Assembly (NCBI RefSeq): GCF_004004565.1
Contig: NZ_SACM01000001.1
Location: forward strand, 930,001-994,000
Direction of reading: 5' to 3'
Length of the DNA: 64,000 nucleotides
Origin: Inhella crocodyli
GTDB lineage: Bacteria > Pseudomonadota > Gammaproteobacteria > Burkholderiales > Burkholderiaceae_C
Numbering within the stretch: position 1 is the first letter of the stretch; the number at the start of each line of letters is the position of its first letter. Under the pieces are notes generated by a model that had not been told where the DNA came from, ran no database searches, and was given only the letters and a program-made list of their open reading frames with translations. This document shows positions 33,420 to 42,436 of this stretch, in pieces. The translations under genes were made by a program, and so were the position numbers.

Positions 33420-34001
33420 TCAGCGCGGCCCCACGCCCAGGTACCGCTCGGGGTCGAAGTCCGCCAGGTCGATCTTGCCGAAGTCCTTGGGGGGACGGTG
33501 ACGCTGGACTTGCGCCTTCTCGGACTCCGCGGCGTGGAACGATCGCTCTTCGACCGCGACCAGTTGCCACGCCCGGTCGATGCGCGAGTAGGCGAAACGG
33601 GCCGAGGTGGACCAGCGCCAAGCGCTGCCGCCGTGGTGCGCCACCGTGAAACCCTGGCGCTGCAGCGTGAGCCCCGCGAAGGGGTCGCCCAACGCGCCGC
33701 CACAGGCGCGGCACAGCACCACCTTGTCGCTGTGCTGGGCGACCTGCAAAGTGCCGTTGGGGCCGCGCACCAGCAGCGTCAAGCGCCGGGGGCCGTCGCC
33801 GTCGTCGCCGGGGGCCTCTGTCACCAGCAAGGCATCCGGTCGGCCGTCGCCATTCAGATCGCCCGCTTCGTGCGCGACCACCTGGGCCCCGTGGGGCACG
33901 AAGGGACGCAACTCGGCCGGCACCGAAGGCCCGGCAGCCGCGGCCGAGGGACCGAGCAGGGACGCGACCCAAAGCCAGCTGGCACAACGCGCAAGGACCA
34001 T
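33420..34001 (-). CDS. Secreted protein of unknown function
   Basis: A 193-residue protein with a signal peptide (MVLARCASWLWVASLLGPSAAAAG). One DLNGDGRPDALLV segment resembles an FG-GAP/calcium-binding repeat. Two cysteines (LCRACG) lie mid-protein. I do not recognise a family. It is the first gene of a coupled minus-strand run, with a run of ten C (G on its coding strand) at 34045-34054, 44-53 bp before its start. Confidence 0.6.
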   Translation of the reverse strand: MVLARCASWLWVASLLGPSAAAAGPSVPAELRPFVPHGAQVVAHEAGDLNGDGRPDALLVTEAPGDDGDGPRRLTLLVRGPNGTLQVAQHSDKVVLCRACGGALGDPFAGLTLQRQGFTVAHHGGSAWRWSTSARFAYSRIDRAWQLVAVEERSFHAAESEKAQVQRHRPPKDFGKIDLADFDPERYLGVGPR

Positions 34002-34077
34002 GAGCGAGAAATCAAGAAGGCGAGGTGACGGGTCGCGCGCGAGGCCCCCCCCCCGCCGCGGGACAAGCGGTGGGCGC

Positions 34078-34893
34078 TCAACGCACCTCGGCCGCCACGG
34101 GTTTGGTTTTCCACATCTGCACCCCGCGTTGCACGAACTCGGGCATCAGCTTGTCGCGCTGCAGGCGGTACATCGCGCGGGTCAGCGCACCGCGCAACTC
34201 GGGCGTGTTGCAGGCGCTGCGGTGCGAGAGCGTGACGTACAGGCGCTCTTGGGCCACCGGCGGCGCCAAGGCCTTGAGGCCTTGAATCCCCAGGCTGGCG
34301 ACGTAGGCCTCGGCCGGGCTGTCCTCGTAGAGCAGGAAGTCGCCGCGGCCGAGCTCCAGCATCTTCAAGGCCTGCTCCAGCGACGCCACGCGGGTCATCT
34401 GCAGCTTCTCCTTCATGAAGCGGTCGAACTCCTCGCCGAAGCTGTTGTTCACCACGGTGAGCCCGCTGCGGCCCTGCAAGTCGGCCCATTTGCTGTAACG
34501 CAGCGGTTTGGCCTCTCGCACCAGCACCACGGAGCGGGTCTCGCGGAACGGTGGGTACACATAGTCCATGTACTCGGTGCGCGGCAAGGTGAAAAACGCC
34601 CCGGCGATGAGGTCGATGCGCCCGGCGCGCGCCTCTTCCTGCACGCGACTCCAAGGGCCGACGTAGCGAACCTCGATGGGCAGGTTGATCTCGCGCGACA
34701 GCCATTGCATCAGTTCGGCATTGGCCCCGACCAACTCGTCCTCGTCGCTCGCATTGCGCCACAGGTAGGGCGGGTACTGGGGGTTGCCCGAGGCAATGAG
34801 CCGGGTGCAGGTCGCGCTCGAGTGCGCGGCCTGGACCCCCAAGACCAACAAGCCACCAAGGGCCATCGCGAGCAAGGCGCGCGCTGTTCGCAT
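34078..34893 (-). CDS. Periplasmic solute-binding protein, family 3 type
   Basis: A 271-residue protein with a signal peptide (MRTARALLAMALGGLLVLGVQA). The ligand-binding fold is recognisable from IASGNPQYPPYLWRN, GANAELMQWLSREINLPIEVRYVGPWSRVQEEARAGRIDLIAGAF and YPPFRETRSVVLV. The fold is common to amino-acid ABC-transporter receptors, but no permease or ATPase is adjacent, so it may be an orphan sensor-like protein. The ATG at 34893 is chosen for the signal peptide. Confidence 0.8.
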   Translation of the reverse strand: MRTARALLAMALGGLLVLGVQAAHSSATCTRLIASGNPQYPPYLWRNASDEDELVGANAELMQWLSREINLPIEVRYVGPWSRVQEEARAGRIDLIAGAFFTLPRTEYMDYVYPPFRETRSVVLVREAKPLRYSKWADLQGRSGLTVVNNSFGEEFDRFMKEKLQMTRVASLEQALKMLELGRGDFLLYEDSPAEAYVASLGIQGLKALAPPVAQERLYVTLSHRSACNTPELRGALTRAMYRLQRDKLMPEFVQRGVQMWKTKPVAAEVR

Positions 34894-35031
34894 GAATTCG
34901 CAGGAGGAGTGAGAACTTTTGTCAGTATGGACCGCCAGTGTGACCCTTGACTCCCCAGCGAAACCCTTGGTGCAAGGGCCTTGTCGCACGCCGATGCACC
35001 CAACAGAGGCACCCGATCCGCACCGTGTGCT

Positions 35032-35778
35032 TCAGCGGGTCCCCAATCGGGCCGACAAGGGCGGCACATGGCGTTCGCCACCCGCCAGGCGCTGGTCGTG
35101 GGCATGGTCGGCATGCACCCGCAAGCGCCAATGCCGACGCTGGTGGGCACGGGCCAACGCGGCCACCAACTCGGCAAAGGTCCAACCCTCGGCCGCATTG
35201 CTGTCCACGTGATGAACGCCCGGCTGGACCAGCAGCTGCAACAGGGCCTCGGCCGTGTCGGCCATGTAGCTGCACGCCGGCTTCCAGGCGCGGCTCGCGG
35301 CCACTTCGCCCTGCGTGCGCTGCCACTCGTCCAGGGTGGCCAGCATGTTGTTGCCCCGCGCCTCGGGGTCGATCTGCCAGCCAATGCGCACGATGCTGGC
35401 GCTGGGGTGGGCGGCCGCCACGGCGTCCTCGGTGGCGACCTTCCCACGGCCGTAGTCGTCCACCGCGTTGCGGGCATCGCCCACGGCATGGGGGCCATTG
35501 GGCTCGTGGTGGAACACCATGGCGGTGCTGGTCATCACGAAAGGCAAGTGCCGCCGAGCAGCCCAGGCGGCCAGTTCTGCCGATGCCTGGGCGTTGGCCA
35601 TGGCGAGGTGCGCGATGCCATCAGGACGCTGTGCATCCAAGTAGCGCGCGGCGGCGGGTGGCCCCAGGGAACGCAGGAGGCGGTGGTCCAGGCCCAGCAC
35701 GCGGTGCCCCCGCGCCCGCGCCGCGCGCGCCAGCACCGGGGCCAAGGTGCCGCTCAGGCCGGTGATCAGCAGGCGCAT
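35032..35778 (-). CDS. NAD-dependent epimerase/reductase (RmlD-like SDR)
   Basis: A 248-residue extended short-chain dehydrogenase. The N-terminal nucleotide-binding motif is LLITGLSGTLAPVLARAA, and the catalytic region has Thr/Ser in TSTAMVF and the YxxxK motif DYGRGK. Closest in pattern to dTDP-4-dehydrorhamnose reductase-like proteins, but the substrate is unknown. It lies 25 bp after the S9 peptidase stop on the same strand, so it is probably the last gene of the halogenase-peptidase transcript. Confidence 0.75.
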   Translation of the reverse strand: MRLLITGLSGTLAPVLARAARARGHRVLGLDHRLLRSLGPPAAARYLDAQRPDGIAHLAMANAQASAELAAWAARRHLPFVMTSTAMVFHHEPNGPHAVGDARNAVDDYGRGKVATEDAVAAAHPSASIVRIGWQIDPEARGNNMLATLDEWQRTQGEVAASRAWKPACSYMADTAEALLQLLVQPGVHHVDSNAAEGWTFAELVAALARAHQRRHWRLRVHADHAHDQRLAGGERHVPPLSARLGTR

Positions 35779-35803
35779 CGGCGCGTGGTCACGTCGCCGC
35801 GAC

Positions 35804-37732
35804 TCAGGCGAGATGTCGTGCGAGGAACTTCTCGACGCGCGTCCAGAAGTCGAGCTTGGTCTCCAGCCAGTACCAACCGTGGCCCTCGTGGTCGTAGAGC
35901 ACGAATTCCACGTTGTCGTTGTGCGCCTTCAGGGCATCGCGCATTCGCTCACCGTGCTGCCGTGGCACTCGTTCGTCGTACTGCCCGTAGGCCATCAACA
36001 CCGGCGCCTTGATGCGGTGCGCTTGGCGAAGTGGCGAAGTGGCCTGGAAGCGGGCTGCGTCGGCCTTGGGGTCGCCGATGAGGCGGGCGGCCCCGAAGCG
36101 CTTGAAGACGGGGCTGATGTCGCTCCAACTGGCGGTGATCAAGAGATCGAGGTCGGTGACGCCCACCATGTTGACCGCGCAGCGGTAAAGGTCGGGATCG
36201 TTCACCAGGCCCATCATGGCCGCGTAGCCGCCGTAACTGGCACCCAGGATGGCGATGCGCTTGGGGTCGGCGTAGCCCTGGGCGATGGCCCAGCGCGCGC
36301 CGTCGGCCAGGTCGTTTTGCATGGCCAAGCCCCATTGCTGCCAGCCGGCCTGGAGGTGGTCTTGGCCAAAGCCATCGGAGCCGCGGAACTCAGGCTGCAA
36401 CACGGCGTAGCCGCGGCTGGCCAGGAACTGCACCTCGGCGTCCCAGCGCCACGAAGTCCCACGCACGAAGGGACCGCCGTGCACCCACACGATCAGGGGC
36501 GCGGGCTTCTTGGCATCGTGGCCCTTGGGCAAGGTCAAGTAGGCCGGGATGGAGCGCCCATCGCGCGCCGTGTAACGGACAAAGTCCACCGTGCCCATCA
36601 GGGCGGGGTCCAAGTCCGGCCGGCTGGCGCCCAAGGCGGTGAGCTTGCCGGTTTCGCGGTGGTAGGCGTAGGCCCGGCCGACGACGCGGTCGGAATACGA
36701 CCACACCACCACCCAGGGAGAGTCGCCCCGCTCGGGCACTTGGAGCAGGTTCGTGGTGGCCGGCAACTTCTGGTCCACCGCGTCTTGCAGCGCCTTGTGC
36801 GCCGGGCTGAACCACACCGAGGTCCGGGCATCGGCCGTCAGGTCCAGGCCCACCAGTCGGTCGTTGTGCCATTTCAGTGCCGCATCCAGGTCAAAGCCTT
36901 GCACGGCAATCACCGGCTTGGGGGCGAACTGGTTGGACTGAGGGTCGAGCAGGTAAAGGCCCAGGGTGTCGCGGCCTTGCCGCGCCGCCACGTACAGCCC
37001 GCCATCGGGCGCGCGGCCTTTGAGCTTGAGCGCATCGGGGCCAAATCGGTCCCACTGGCGCAGTTCGCGCCACGCCGATCCCGCCGCCCCTTCGCGCACC
37101 AACAGCCGCGCCTTGTCGTCCTTCTCGGTCACCACGGCGACGGGCAGACCGGCCGCGTCCAACACGTAGTCGGTGCTCCAGGCCGGCAACTCCAACTCCA
37201 CATCGGCGCCCGTGCGCGTGTTCAGGCGCTTGAGCTCCAGAAAGCTGGCTTGGCGTTCGTCTTTGACCGACTCGGTGATGACGTCATCGCTCTGCCCCAC
37301 GCGCTCGGACGACAGGCGGCGCCAGTAAACGCCCAGGCGCTTGAAGTTGTCGCCGTTGGCATCGACAGCAAACACCAGCGGTGCGCGGTCTTGGTTGCGG
37401 TCGTCTTTGCGCTCGCTGTGGCCCACCAGCACCAGACGGCGGTCGTTGAGCCAACGCGCCCAACCGATGTCGTAGTGCTCCACATAGGCCACCGGGGTGA
37501 TCTTGAGCGTGGCCAACTCCAGCACGACGGCACGCCGTTCCTTGCCATCGCCACCCACGGTCAGCGCCACATGGGTGCCGCTGGGGTTGAGCGTGGCCCA
37601 GCTCAGCCGGTGGGGCTTGAAAAAGTCGGCCAGGGGGATGTCTTGGGGCGACTTGGGCCGCGCCGAAACGATCGACAGGGGCAAGGCGCTGGCAGCCAGG
37701 GCCAGGGCGGTTTGACGGCGGTTGAGCTTCAT
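35804..37732 (-). CDS. Exported S9 family peptidase (prolyl oligopeptidase-like)
   Basis: A 642-residue exported serine peptidase or esterase. A Tat-like signal sequence is present (MKLNRRQTALALAASALPLS). A seven-bladed beta-propeller (about 50-380) precedes the alpha/beta-hydrolase domain. The catalytic triad is Ser in GASYGGYAAM, Asp in GQYDERVP and His in HEGHGW. I chose the ATG at 37732 for the signal peptide, since the frame also opens at 37777. It sits 16 bp after the halogenase gene. A peptidase in a carbohydrate locus is unexpected. It may act on peptides brought by the TonB receptor or on a modified peptide. Confidence 0.88.
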   Translation of the reverse strand: MKLNRRQTALALAASALPLSIVSARPKSPQDIPLADFFKPHRLSWATLNPSGTHVALTVGGDGKERRAVVLELATLKITPVAYVEHYDIGWARWLNDRRLVLVGHSERKDDRNQDRAPLVFAVDANGDNFKRLGVYWRRLSSERVGQSDDVITESVKDERQASFLELKRLNTRTGADVELELPAWSTDYVLDAAGLPVAVVTEKDDKARLLVREGAAGSAWRELRQWDRFGPDALKLKGRAPDGGLYVAARQGRDTLGLYLLDPQSNQFAPKPVIAVQGFDLDAALKWHNDRLVGLDLTADARTSVWFSPAHKALQDAVDQKLPATTNLLQVPERGDSPWVVVWSYSDRVVGRAYAYHRETGKLTALGASRPDLDPALMGTVDFVRYTARDGRSIPAYLTLPKGHDAKKPAPLIVWVHGGPFVRGTSWRWDAEVQFLASRGYAVLQPEFRGSDGFGQDHLQAGWQQWGLAMQNDLADGARWAIAQGYADPKRIAILGASYGGYAAMMGLVNDPDLYRCAVNMVGVTDLDLLITASWSDISPVFKRFGAARLIGDPKADAARFQATSPLRQAHRIKAPVLMAYGQYDERVPRQHGERMRDALKAHNDNVEFVLYDHEGHGWYWLETKLDFWTRVEKFLARHLA

Positions 37733-37748
37733 GGGGAGGTCTCGGGGT

Positions 37749-39254
37749 TCAACGGGCCGAGGCGCAGTGCTCGGCAATGAAGGCTTCGTGGGTGGGCATG
37801 AAGTCGGCGCACTTGCGCATGACCTGGGCCACGTTGTCCAGGTAGGCCTGGATGTCGGGTTCGGGCACCACGTCCACCAAAGGCTGGTAGCCGCGGGCGC
37901 GCAGGTTTTGGCCGTGCATCACTTGCAACCAGCCGACCTCGGCGAAGAGCTCGTTGCCGTCCCGCACGATGCGCCCGTGCGCCTCATACAAGGCCATGCG
38001 GGCCTTGAGCGTGGCAGGCACCTCCATGGTTTGGCAGTGCTGCCAGAACGGGCTGTCGGTGCGCTGGTTCACGTGGTAGTGCAACACGATGAAGTCGCGA
38101 ATGCGCTCCCACTCCCAGCGGGCTTGGCGGTTGAACTCGTCCACGTCGGGGGCCGACATGGCCTTGTTGGGGAAGAAGTCGAGCAGGCGCTGGATGCCGG
38201 TTTGGATGAGGTGGATGGAGGTGGACTCCAATGGCTCCATGAAGCCGCAGGCCAGGCCCAAGGCCACGACGTTGCCGTTCCATGCCTTCTTGCGCATGCC
38301 CGTCTTGAACTTGATGGGACGCGGGTCGGCCAAGGGCTCGCCGTCCAGGTTCTTCAGCAGGATGGCGGTGGCTTCGTCGTCGCTCATGTACTGGCTGCAA
38401 TACACGTGGCCGTTGCCAATGCGGTGTTGAAGCGGGATGCGCCACTGCCAGCCAGCCCGGTGCGCCGTAGAGCGCGTGTAGGGCAGCAGGCGCGGTGCGT
38501 TGCTGCAAGGCACAGCCAAGGCACGATCACAGGGCAGCAGGTGCGTCCAGTCGTCGTAGCCGGTCTTCAGGGCTTCTTCGATGAGCAGGCCCCGGAAGCC
38601 CGAGCAGTCGACGAACAGGTCGGCCGCCACACGTTCACCACTCTGAAGGCGCAGGGCGTGAACCAAGCCATCGGCCTGCTCCACCTCCACGATCTTGCCC
38701 TCGACACGCTGAACGCCCCAGGCTTCGGCTTTTTGGCGCAGGTACTGGGCGTACAGGCTCGCATCGAAGTGAAAGGCGTAATGGATGTCGGCCAGCGGCG
38801 AACCTTCCAAATCGGGCCGTGGGCGCATGAACTTGTTGTCGTAGGCAGCCAAGCGACTCAGCGCGTAGTCGCCCAGGTCTTTGGCCTTTCCTGCTTGGTA
38901 CTGCTTTTGCCAGTACTGATCGAAAGGCACCGCCCACAGGTCGGGACCCAGTCGGCCAAAGCCATGCATGTAGCGGTCACCAACCCGACCCCAGTTCACG
39001 AACTCGATGCCGAGCTTGATGGTGCCGTGGGTAGCGCGCAGGAATTCGTCTTCGTCGATCTCCAGCACCTGATTGAAGCGCCGGATCATGGGGATGGTGG
39101 CTTCCCCCACACCCACGGTACCGATCTCTTCGGACTCGACCAATCGGATTTGCACCTTGCCGCGCAAGGTTTTGGCCAGCGCTGCAGCGGCCATCCAACC
39201 GGCGGTGCCGCCACCGCAGATGACGAGGGACTGAAGGGGTTCTTGGGGTTGCAT
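37749..39254 (-). CDS. Flavin-dependent halogenase (tryptophan halogenase family)
   Basis: A 501-residue flavoprotein. The FAD-binding motif GGGTAGW is at residues 14-20, and the conserved GVGEATIP follows. The catalytic-lysine position of the family is Lys80 (TIKLGIEFVNW). The halogenase signature WxWxIP reads GWQWRIPLQHR, and FMEPLESTSI, expected near the active site, is also present. All key residues are kept, so halogenating activity is plausible. Relatives are often found beside TonB-dependent receptors in carbohydrate loci, where their substrate is mostly unknown. It lies 154 bp after the receptor, behind a terminator, and precedes the S9 peptidase. Confidence 0.88.
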   Translation of the reverse strand: MQPQEPLQSLVICGGGTAGWMAAAALAKTLRGKVQIRLVESEEIGTVGVGEATIPMIRRFNQVLEIDEDEFLRATHGTIKLGIEFVNWGRVGDRYMHGFGRLGPDLWAVPFDQYWQKQYQAGKAKDLGDYALSRLAAYDNKFMRPRPDLEGSPLADIHYAFHFDASLYAQYLRQKAEAWGVQRVEGKIVEVEQADGLVHALRLQSGERVAADLFVDCSGFRGLLIEEALKTGYDDWTHLLPCDRALAVPCSNAPRLLPYTRSTAHRAGWQWRIPLQHRIGNGHVYCSQYMSDDEATAILLKNLDGEPLADPRPIKFKTGMRKKAWNGNVVALGLACGFMEPLESTSIHLIQTGIQRLLDFFPNKAMSAPDVDEFNRQARWEWERIRDFIVLHYHVNQRTDSPFWQHCQTMEVPATLKARMALYEAHGRIVRDGNELFAEVGWLQVMHGQNLRARGYQPLVDVVPEPDIQAYLDNVAQVMRKCADFMPTHEAFIAEHCASAR

Positions 39255-39330
39255 GAAGCGCCCGTAGGGAGAAGATTCAGGTGGTTCGCGAGCGTGCCAC
39301 AACCGGGCAAGGAGCTCTCACCCAAGCATG

Positions 39331-39364
39331 AAAAACCCCCGCCGAGTTTTCACTGGGCGGGGGT
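39331..39364 (-). terminator. Terminator between the TonB receptor and the halogenase
   Basis: On the minus strand ACCCCCGCC pairs perfectly with GGCGGGGGT across a 12-nt loop, followed by TTTTT. It should end or attenuate the receptor transcript, making the receptor more abundant than the downstream enzymes. Confidence 0.8.
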
Positions 39365-39407
39365 CAGAAGGAAAGTCCTGGGCTCGAGCGCAGGACTCAT
39401 CCAGCCA

Positions 39408-42170
39408 TCACAGCTTGTAGTTCACACCCAGCAGGTACGACTTGCCGTACTTGGTGTTTTCCACTTCGTTCGACGGGGTGTCGCGATAGCGGATGAACTT
39501 GGCGTCGCCCAGGTTGTAGCCCTGCAGCAGGACCGACAGACCCTTCAGAGGACCACTCTGGAACTCGTAGCCGATCTGAGCATCGGTGACGGACTCGCCC
39601 TTGATGTAGGTCAGGCGGCGGTCGCCGGTGAAGTCGGACACCTCACCCACGAAGTCGGAGCGATAACGCTGGCCCACGCGGATCTGGAAGCCCGAGCGCT
39701 CGTAATAGATCTGAACGCTGGCCACGTCCTTGGACAAGCCAGGCAGCGGAATGGTGCCGGTGTTGATGTCCGTGGACGAGACGCCCGAGGTCGACAGATT
39801 GATCGAGCTGCTGGTGCTGGAGTACGACGCTTGCACGCCGAAGCCCGACAGCGGCTTCCACACCATTTCCAGCGGCATCGAGGCCGACAGTTCGATGCCC
39901 TTGATGTCGCCACCCGAACCGTTGACCGGCAAGTTCAAGATGCCGACGTTGCCCCGAGGAGGCTTGGGCGTGCTGGCGGTGACGTAGGGCGTGTAGTCAA
40001 ACGAAACGTCCTTGCGCAGGATGTAGGTGCGAAGGTCCTTGTAGAACGCAGCAGCGCTCACGTAGGCCTTGGTGCCCCAGAACTTTTCGTAGGACAAGTC
40101 GAACGCGTTGGCGCGGAACGGCTTGAGGGCCGGGTTGCCCGCGCCACCCGAGAAGATCGGGTTCAGCGTGTTGGTCGTCGGGTCGATGTAGCTCTGGTTG
40201 ATGCCGAAGCCCAGGCTGGCGCGCATGTCGTTCAGCGTGGGACGGGCCATCACACGGGCCAAGCCCAAACGCAGCGACTGGTCGTTGCCCAAGTCCAGCA
40301 CGAAGTTGGCGCTGGGCAAGATGTCGTGGTAGTTCGCGCCGCCAATGTTCGGACGGACCGCGCAGACGTCGCCAGGGCAGGCCGAGCCGTCCACGTTGAA
40401 CGCGGTGCTGTCTTGCTTGGTGTTGATGAACTGAAGGCCGGCGTTGCCGCGCAGGGGCATGCCCAGCACCTCGGTGTCCAGGTTGGCCTTGGTGTACAGC
40501 GTGGTGGCCTTTTCCTTGACGGTCCAGTCCTTGTTGGCGATGTCAGACACCAGCTTGCTGGCCACGGTGTAGATCGGGCCGACCGAACCGCGCGGGTCCC
40601 AGCTCACCACGGGGATGCCGCTGATGTTGATGGTCGAAGCGCCAGGGATGGCAGCCACGGCATACGGATCGGTGCCGTTGATGACCAAACGGCCTTCGAC
40701 GTAAGCACGGTCCTTCATGCGGCGGGACTCGTTGACACCGACTTCGACGCTGCTGAAGAACAGACCTTCGGGCAGGTCACGGGCCACCGAGAAGCGCAGG
40801 GCCTTCAGGTCGTCTTCCACGTGCGGCAGCTTGGAGTAGCCAGCCTGCGGCGTGGCGGCGCCACCGCCCCAGCCCATCACGTCGGTCAGGCCGATGCTGC
40901 TGGCGCTGCCGTAGTTGACGCCGGTCGTGAACTTGGCGCTGTTGACGTTGCTGCCGTCAAAGCCGGTCCAACTGATGGTGTTGTTGCTGCCGGTCAGGCC
41001 AGGGCCTGCCAAGCCAGCGGTCGTTTCCATGATGCCGCCGGTGCGGCGCGCGTTCGAAGCGCTCAGGTCCAACACCGCCGTGTAAACGTCGCCCGTCCAC
41101 TTTTGGTTCAGGCCCAACGAGCGCATTTCGTCCAGCGTCGACTCGGTGTCGTTGCGGACCACGCCCTTGAAATTGTTGAAGGTGCCTGCCGAGGCGATCC
41201 CGCCCGCGACCGTGGCCGTGGTCAGCGTGCCACCCGGGTCATAGCCACCAGCGCTCGAGAAGCCCACCGGGGCTTGGAAGCCCTTGGTCTTCTTGTCCTT
41301 GTCGAATTTGGAGAAGAACAGGTCGGCCGAGGCTTCGTAGCTCTTGCTCGGCTTGAACTGAAGGGTCGCAACCGAGGCAGTGCGGGTCTGGACGGTTTGG
41401 TCCAGCCAGCTGTTGAAGCCGCCCGGGGTCTTCACCTTGCCAGCACCGAAATCAGTGTCCGCCACGCCCCAGCCTTCAAAGCGCGAGGTTTGCGCACCGT
41501 CTTCGGTGAACCGGGCCCAGCCCAGGGCCACGCCCAGAGTGCGATCAAAGAATTGGTCGACGTAGAAGGCGCTCAAGCGACGGCCGTCGCCTTCGCGGTC
41601 CTTGCCCAAGCCCACGCCGGTTTGCTGCTCGCGCACGTTGAAGGCGAGCTGGCGGGTCTTGAAGTTCAGGGGACGAACGGTTTGCAGGTCCACCGTGCCC
41701 GACAGGCCTTGGCCGATCAGGGCGCCATCGGGCGTCTTGTAGATCAGCACCGAGCTCAGCAGCTCCGAGGGGTACTGGTCGAATTCCACGCCACGGCTGT
41801 CGCCGGTGGTGACTTGCTCGCGGCCGTTCAACAAGGCGGTGGCGAAGTCAGGCGCCATGCCGCGAATGCTGATCTGCTGGGCACGGCCAGCGGTGCGCTG
41901 GGCGGTCACGCCAGGCAGGCGAGCGATCGACTCGGCCACCGAGGCGTCAGGCAGCTTGCCGATGTCTTCCGCCGAGATGGCTTCAACGATGCTGTCCTTG
42001 TTCTTTTTGACCGAGATGGCGTCCTCGATACCCTTGCGGATACCAGTGACCACCACGGTGTCGAGCTGCTGCTGTGCCTGCACGGCGCCTGCGGCCAGCA
42101 GGGCCACGAGGCACCCTGCGGTGACGGCGTTGACGCGGAACAGGTCGCGTCCGCTGCGGGAACTCTTCAT
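39408..42170 (-). CDS. TonB-dependent outer-membrane receptor, likely maltodextrin type
   Basis: A 920-residue outer-membrane transporter. The signal peptide runs MKSSRSGRDL to AGAVQA, then QQQLDTVVVTGIRKGIEDAISVKKN is the TonB box and plug start. The plug has IARLPGVTAQRTAGRAQQISIRGM, and the protein ends in a beta-barrel with a C-terminal aromatic motif (LLGVNYKL). It belongs to the glycan-type receptors (TIGR01782-like pattern) that take up maltodextrins or other oligosaccharides. The ATG at 42170 has TAGGAG upstream. It is divergent from an exported amylase, which supports a starch role, but other glycans cannot be excluded. A strong terminator follows it. Confidence 0.9.
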   Translation of the reverse strand: MKSSRSGRDLFRVNAVTAGCLVALLAAGAVQAQQQLDTVVVTGIRKGIEDAISVKKNKDSIVEAISAEDIGKLPDASVAESIARLPGVTAQRTAGRAQQISIRGMAPDFATALLNGREQVTTGDSRGVEFDQYPSELLSSVLIYKTPDGALIGQGLSGTVDLQTVRPLNFKTRQLAFNVREQQTGVGLGKDREGDGRRLSAFYVDQFFDRTLGVALGWARFTEDGAQTSRFEGWGVADTDFGAGKVKTPGGFNSWLDQTVQTRTASVATLQFKPSKSYEASADLFFSKFDKDKKTKGFQAPVGFSSAGGYDPGGTLTTATVAGGIASAGTFNNFKGVVRNDTESTLDEMRSLGLNQKWTGDVYTAVLDLSASNARRTGGIMETTAGLAGPGLTGSNNTISWTGFDGSNVNSAKFTTGVNYGSASSIGLTDVMGWGGGAATPQAGYSKLPHVEDDLKALRFSVARDLPEGLFFSSVEVGVNESRRMKDRAYVEGRLVINGTDPYAVAAIPGASTINISGIPVVSWDPRGSVGPIYTVASKLVSDIANKDWTVKEKATTLYTKANLDTEVLGMPLRGNAGLQFINTKQDSTAFNVDGSACPGDVCAVRPNIGGANYHDILPSANFVLDLGNDQSLRLGLARVMARPTLNDMRASLGFGINQSYIDPTTNTLNPIFSGGAGNPALKPFRANAFDLSYEKFWGTKAYVSAAAFYKDLRTYILRKDVSFDYTPYVTASTPKPPRGNVGILNLPVNGSGGDIKGIELSASMPLEMVWKPLSGFGVQASYSSTSSSINLSTSGVSSTDINTGTIPLPGLSKDVASVQIYYERSGFQIRVGQRYRSDFVGEVSDFTGDRRLTYIKGESVTDAQIGYEFQSGPLKGLSVLLQGYNLGDAKFIRYRDTPSNEVENTKYGKSYLLGVNYKL

Positions 42171-42259
42171 GCTTGGAACTCCTAGGCTGTGGATGACGAC
42201 AGTCGGTCGGCCCGGCCCACCCAGGCCAACCGATGTCACGGGGTTAGCGAGAAAGATTC

Positions 42260-42274
42260 TGTACTAAAACTAGA
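42260..42274. promoter_or_regulatory. Weak HexR-like operator D near the TonB receptor
   Basis: TGTACTAAAACTAGA differs from TGTAGTAAAACTACA at two symmetric positions. It lies 90 bp upstream of the receptor ATG. It is a candidate only. Confidence 0.3.
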
Positions 42275-42300
42275 TTCGACTCCACGGGCGAAACCAAGCC

Positions 42301-42308
42301 TTTACCCT
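42301..42308. promoter_or_regulatory. TTTACCCT element in the receptor-amylase region
   Basis: TTTACCCT here and its complement AGGGTAAA at 42362-42369 are 53 bp apart in mirror orientation, each pointing AGGGTAAA toward one of the divergent genes. The same octamer occurs upstream of malK (19729-19736). Binding protein unknown. Confidence 0.3.
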
Positions 42309-42412
42309 GTGTTTGGCCTGGGTTTCGTCGTCAAATCACGACAAATAGCGGGTAATCCCTCAGGGTAAATACCCGGATGCCGCGCCGACATTTCGCCGCG
42401 ACGATGCCGTTC

Positions 42413-42427
42413 GGTAGCAAAACTACA
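42413..42427. promoter_or_regulatory. HexR-like operator E (secreted amylase)
   Basis: GGTAGCAAAACTACA is identical to operator F upstream of glk. It lies 9-10 bp before the chosen amylase start at 42437, or about 40 bp before the alternative ATG at 42467. Confidence 0.7.
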
Positions 42428-42436
42428 TCTCATCGC

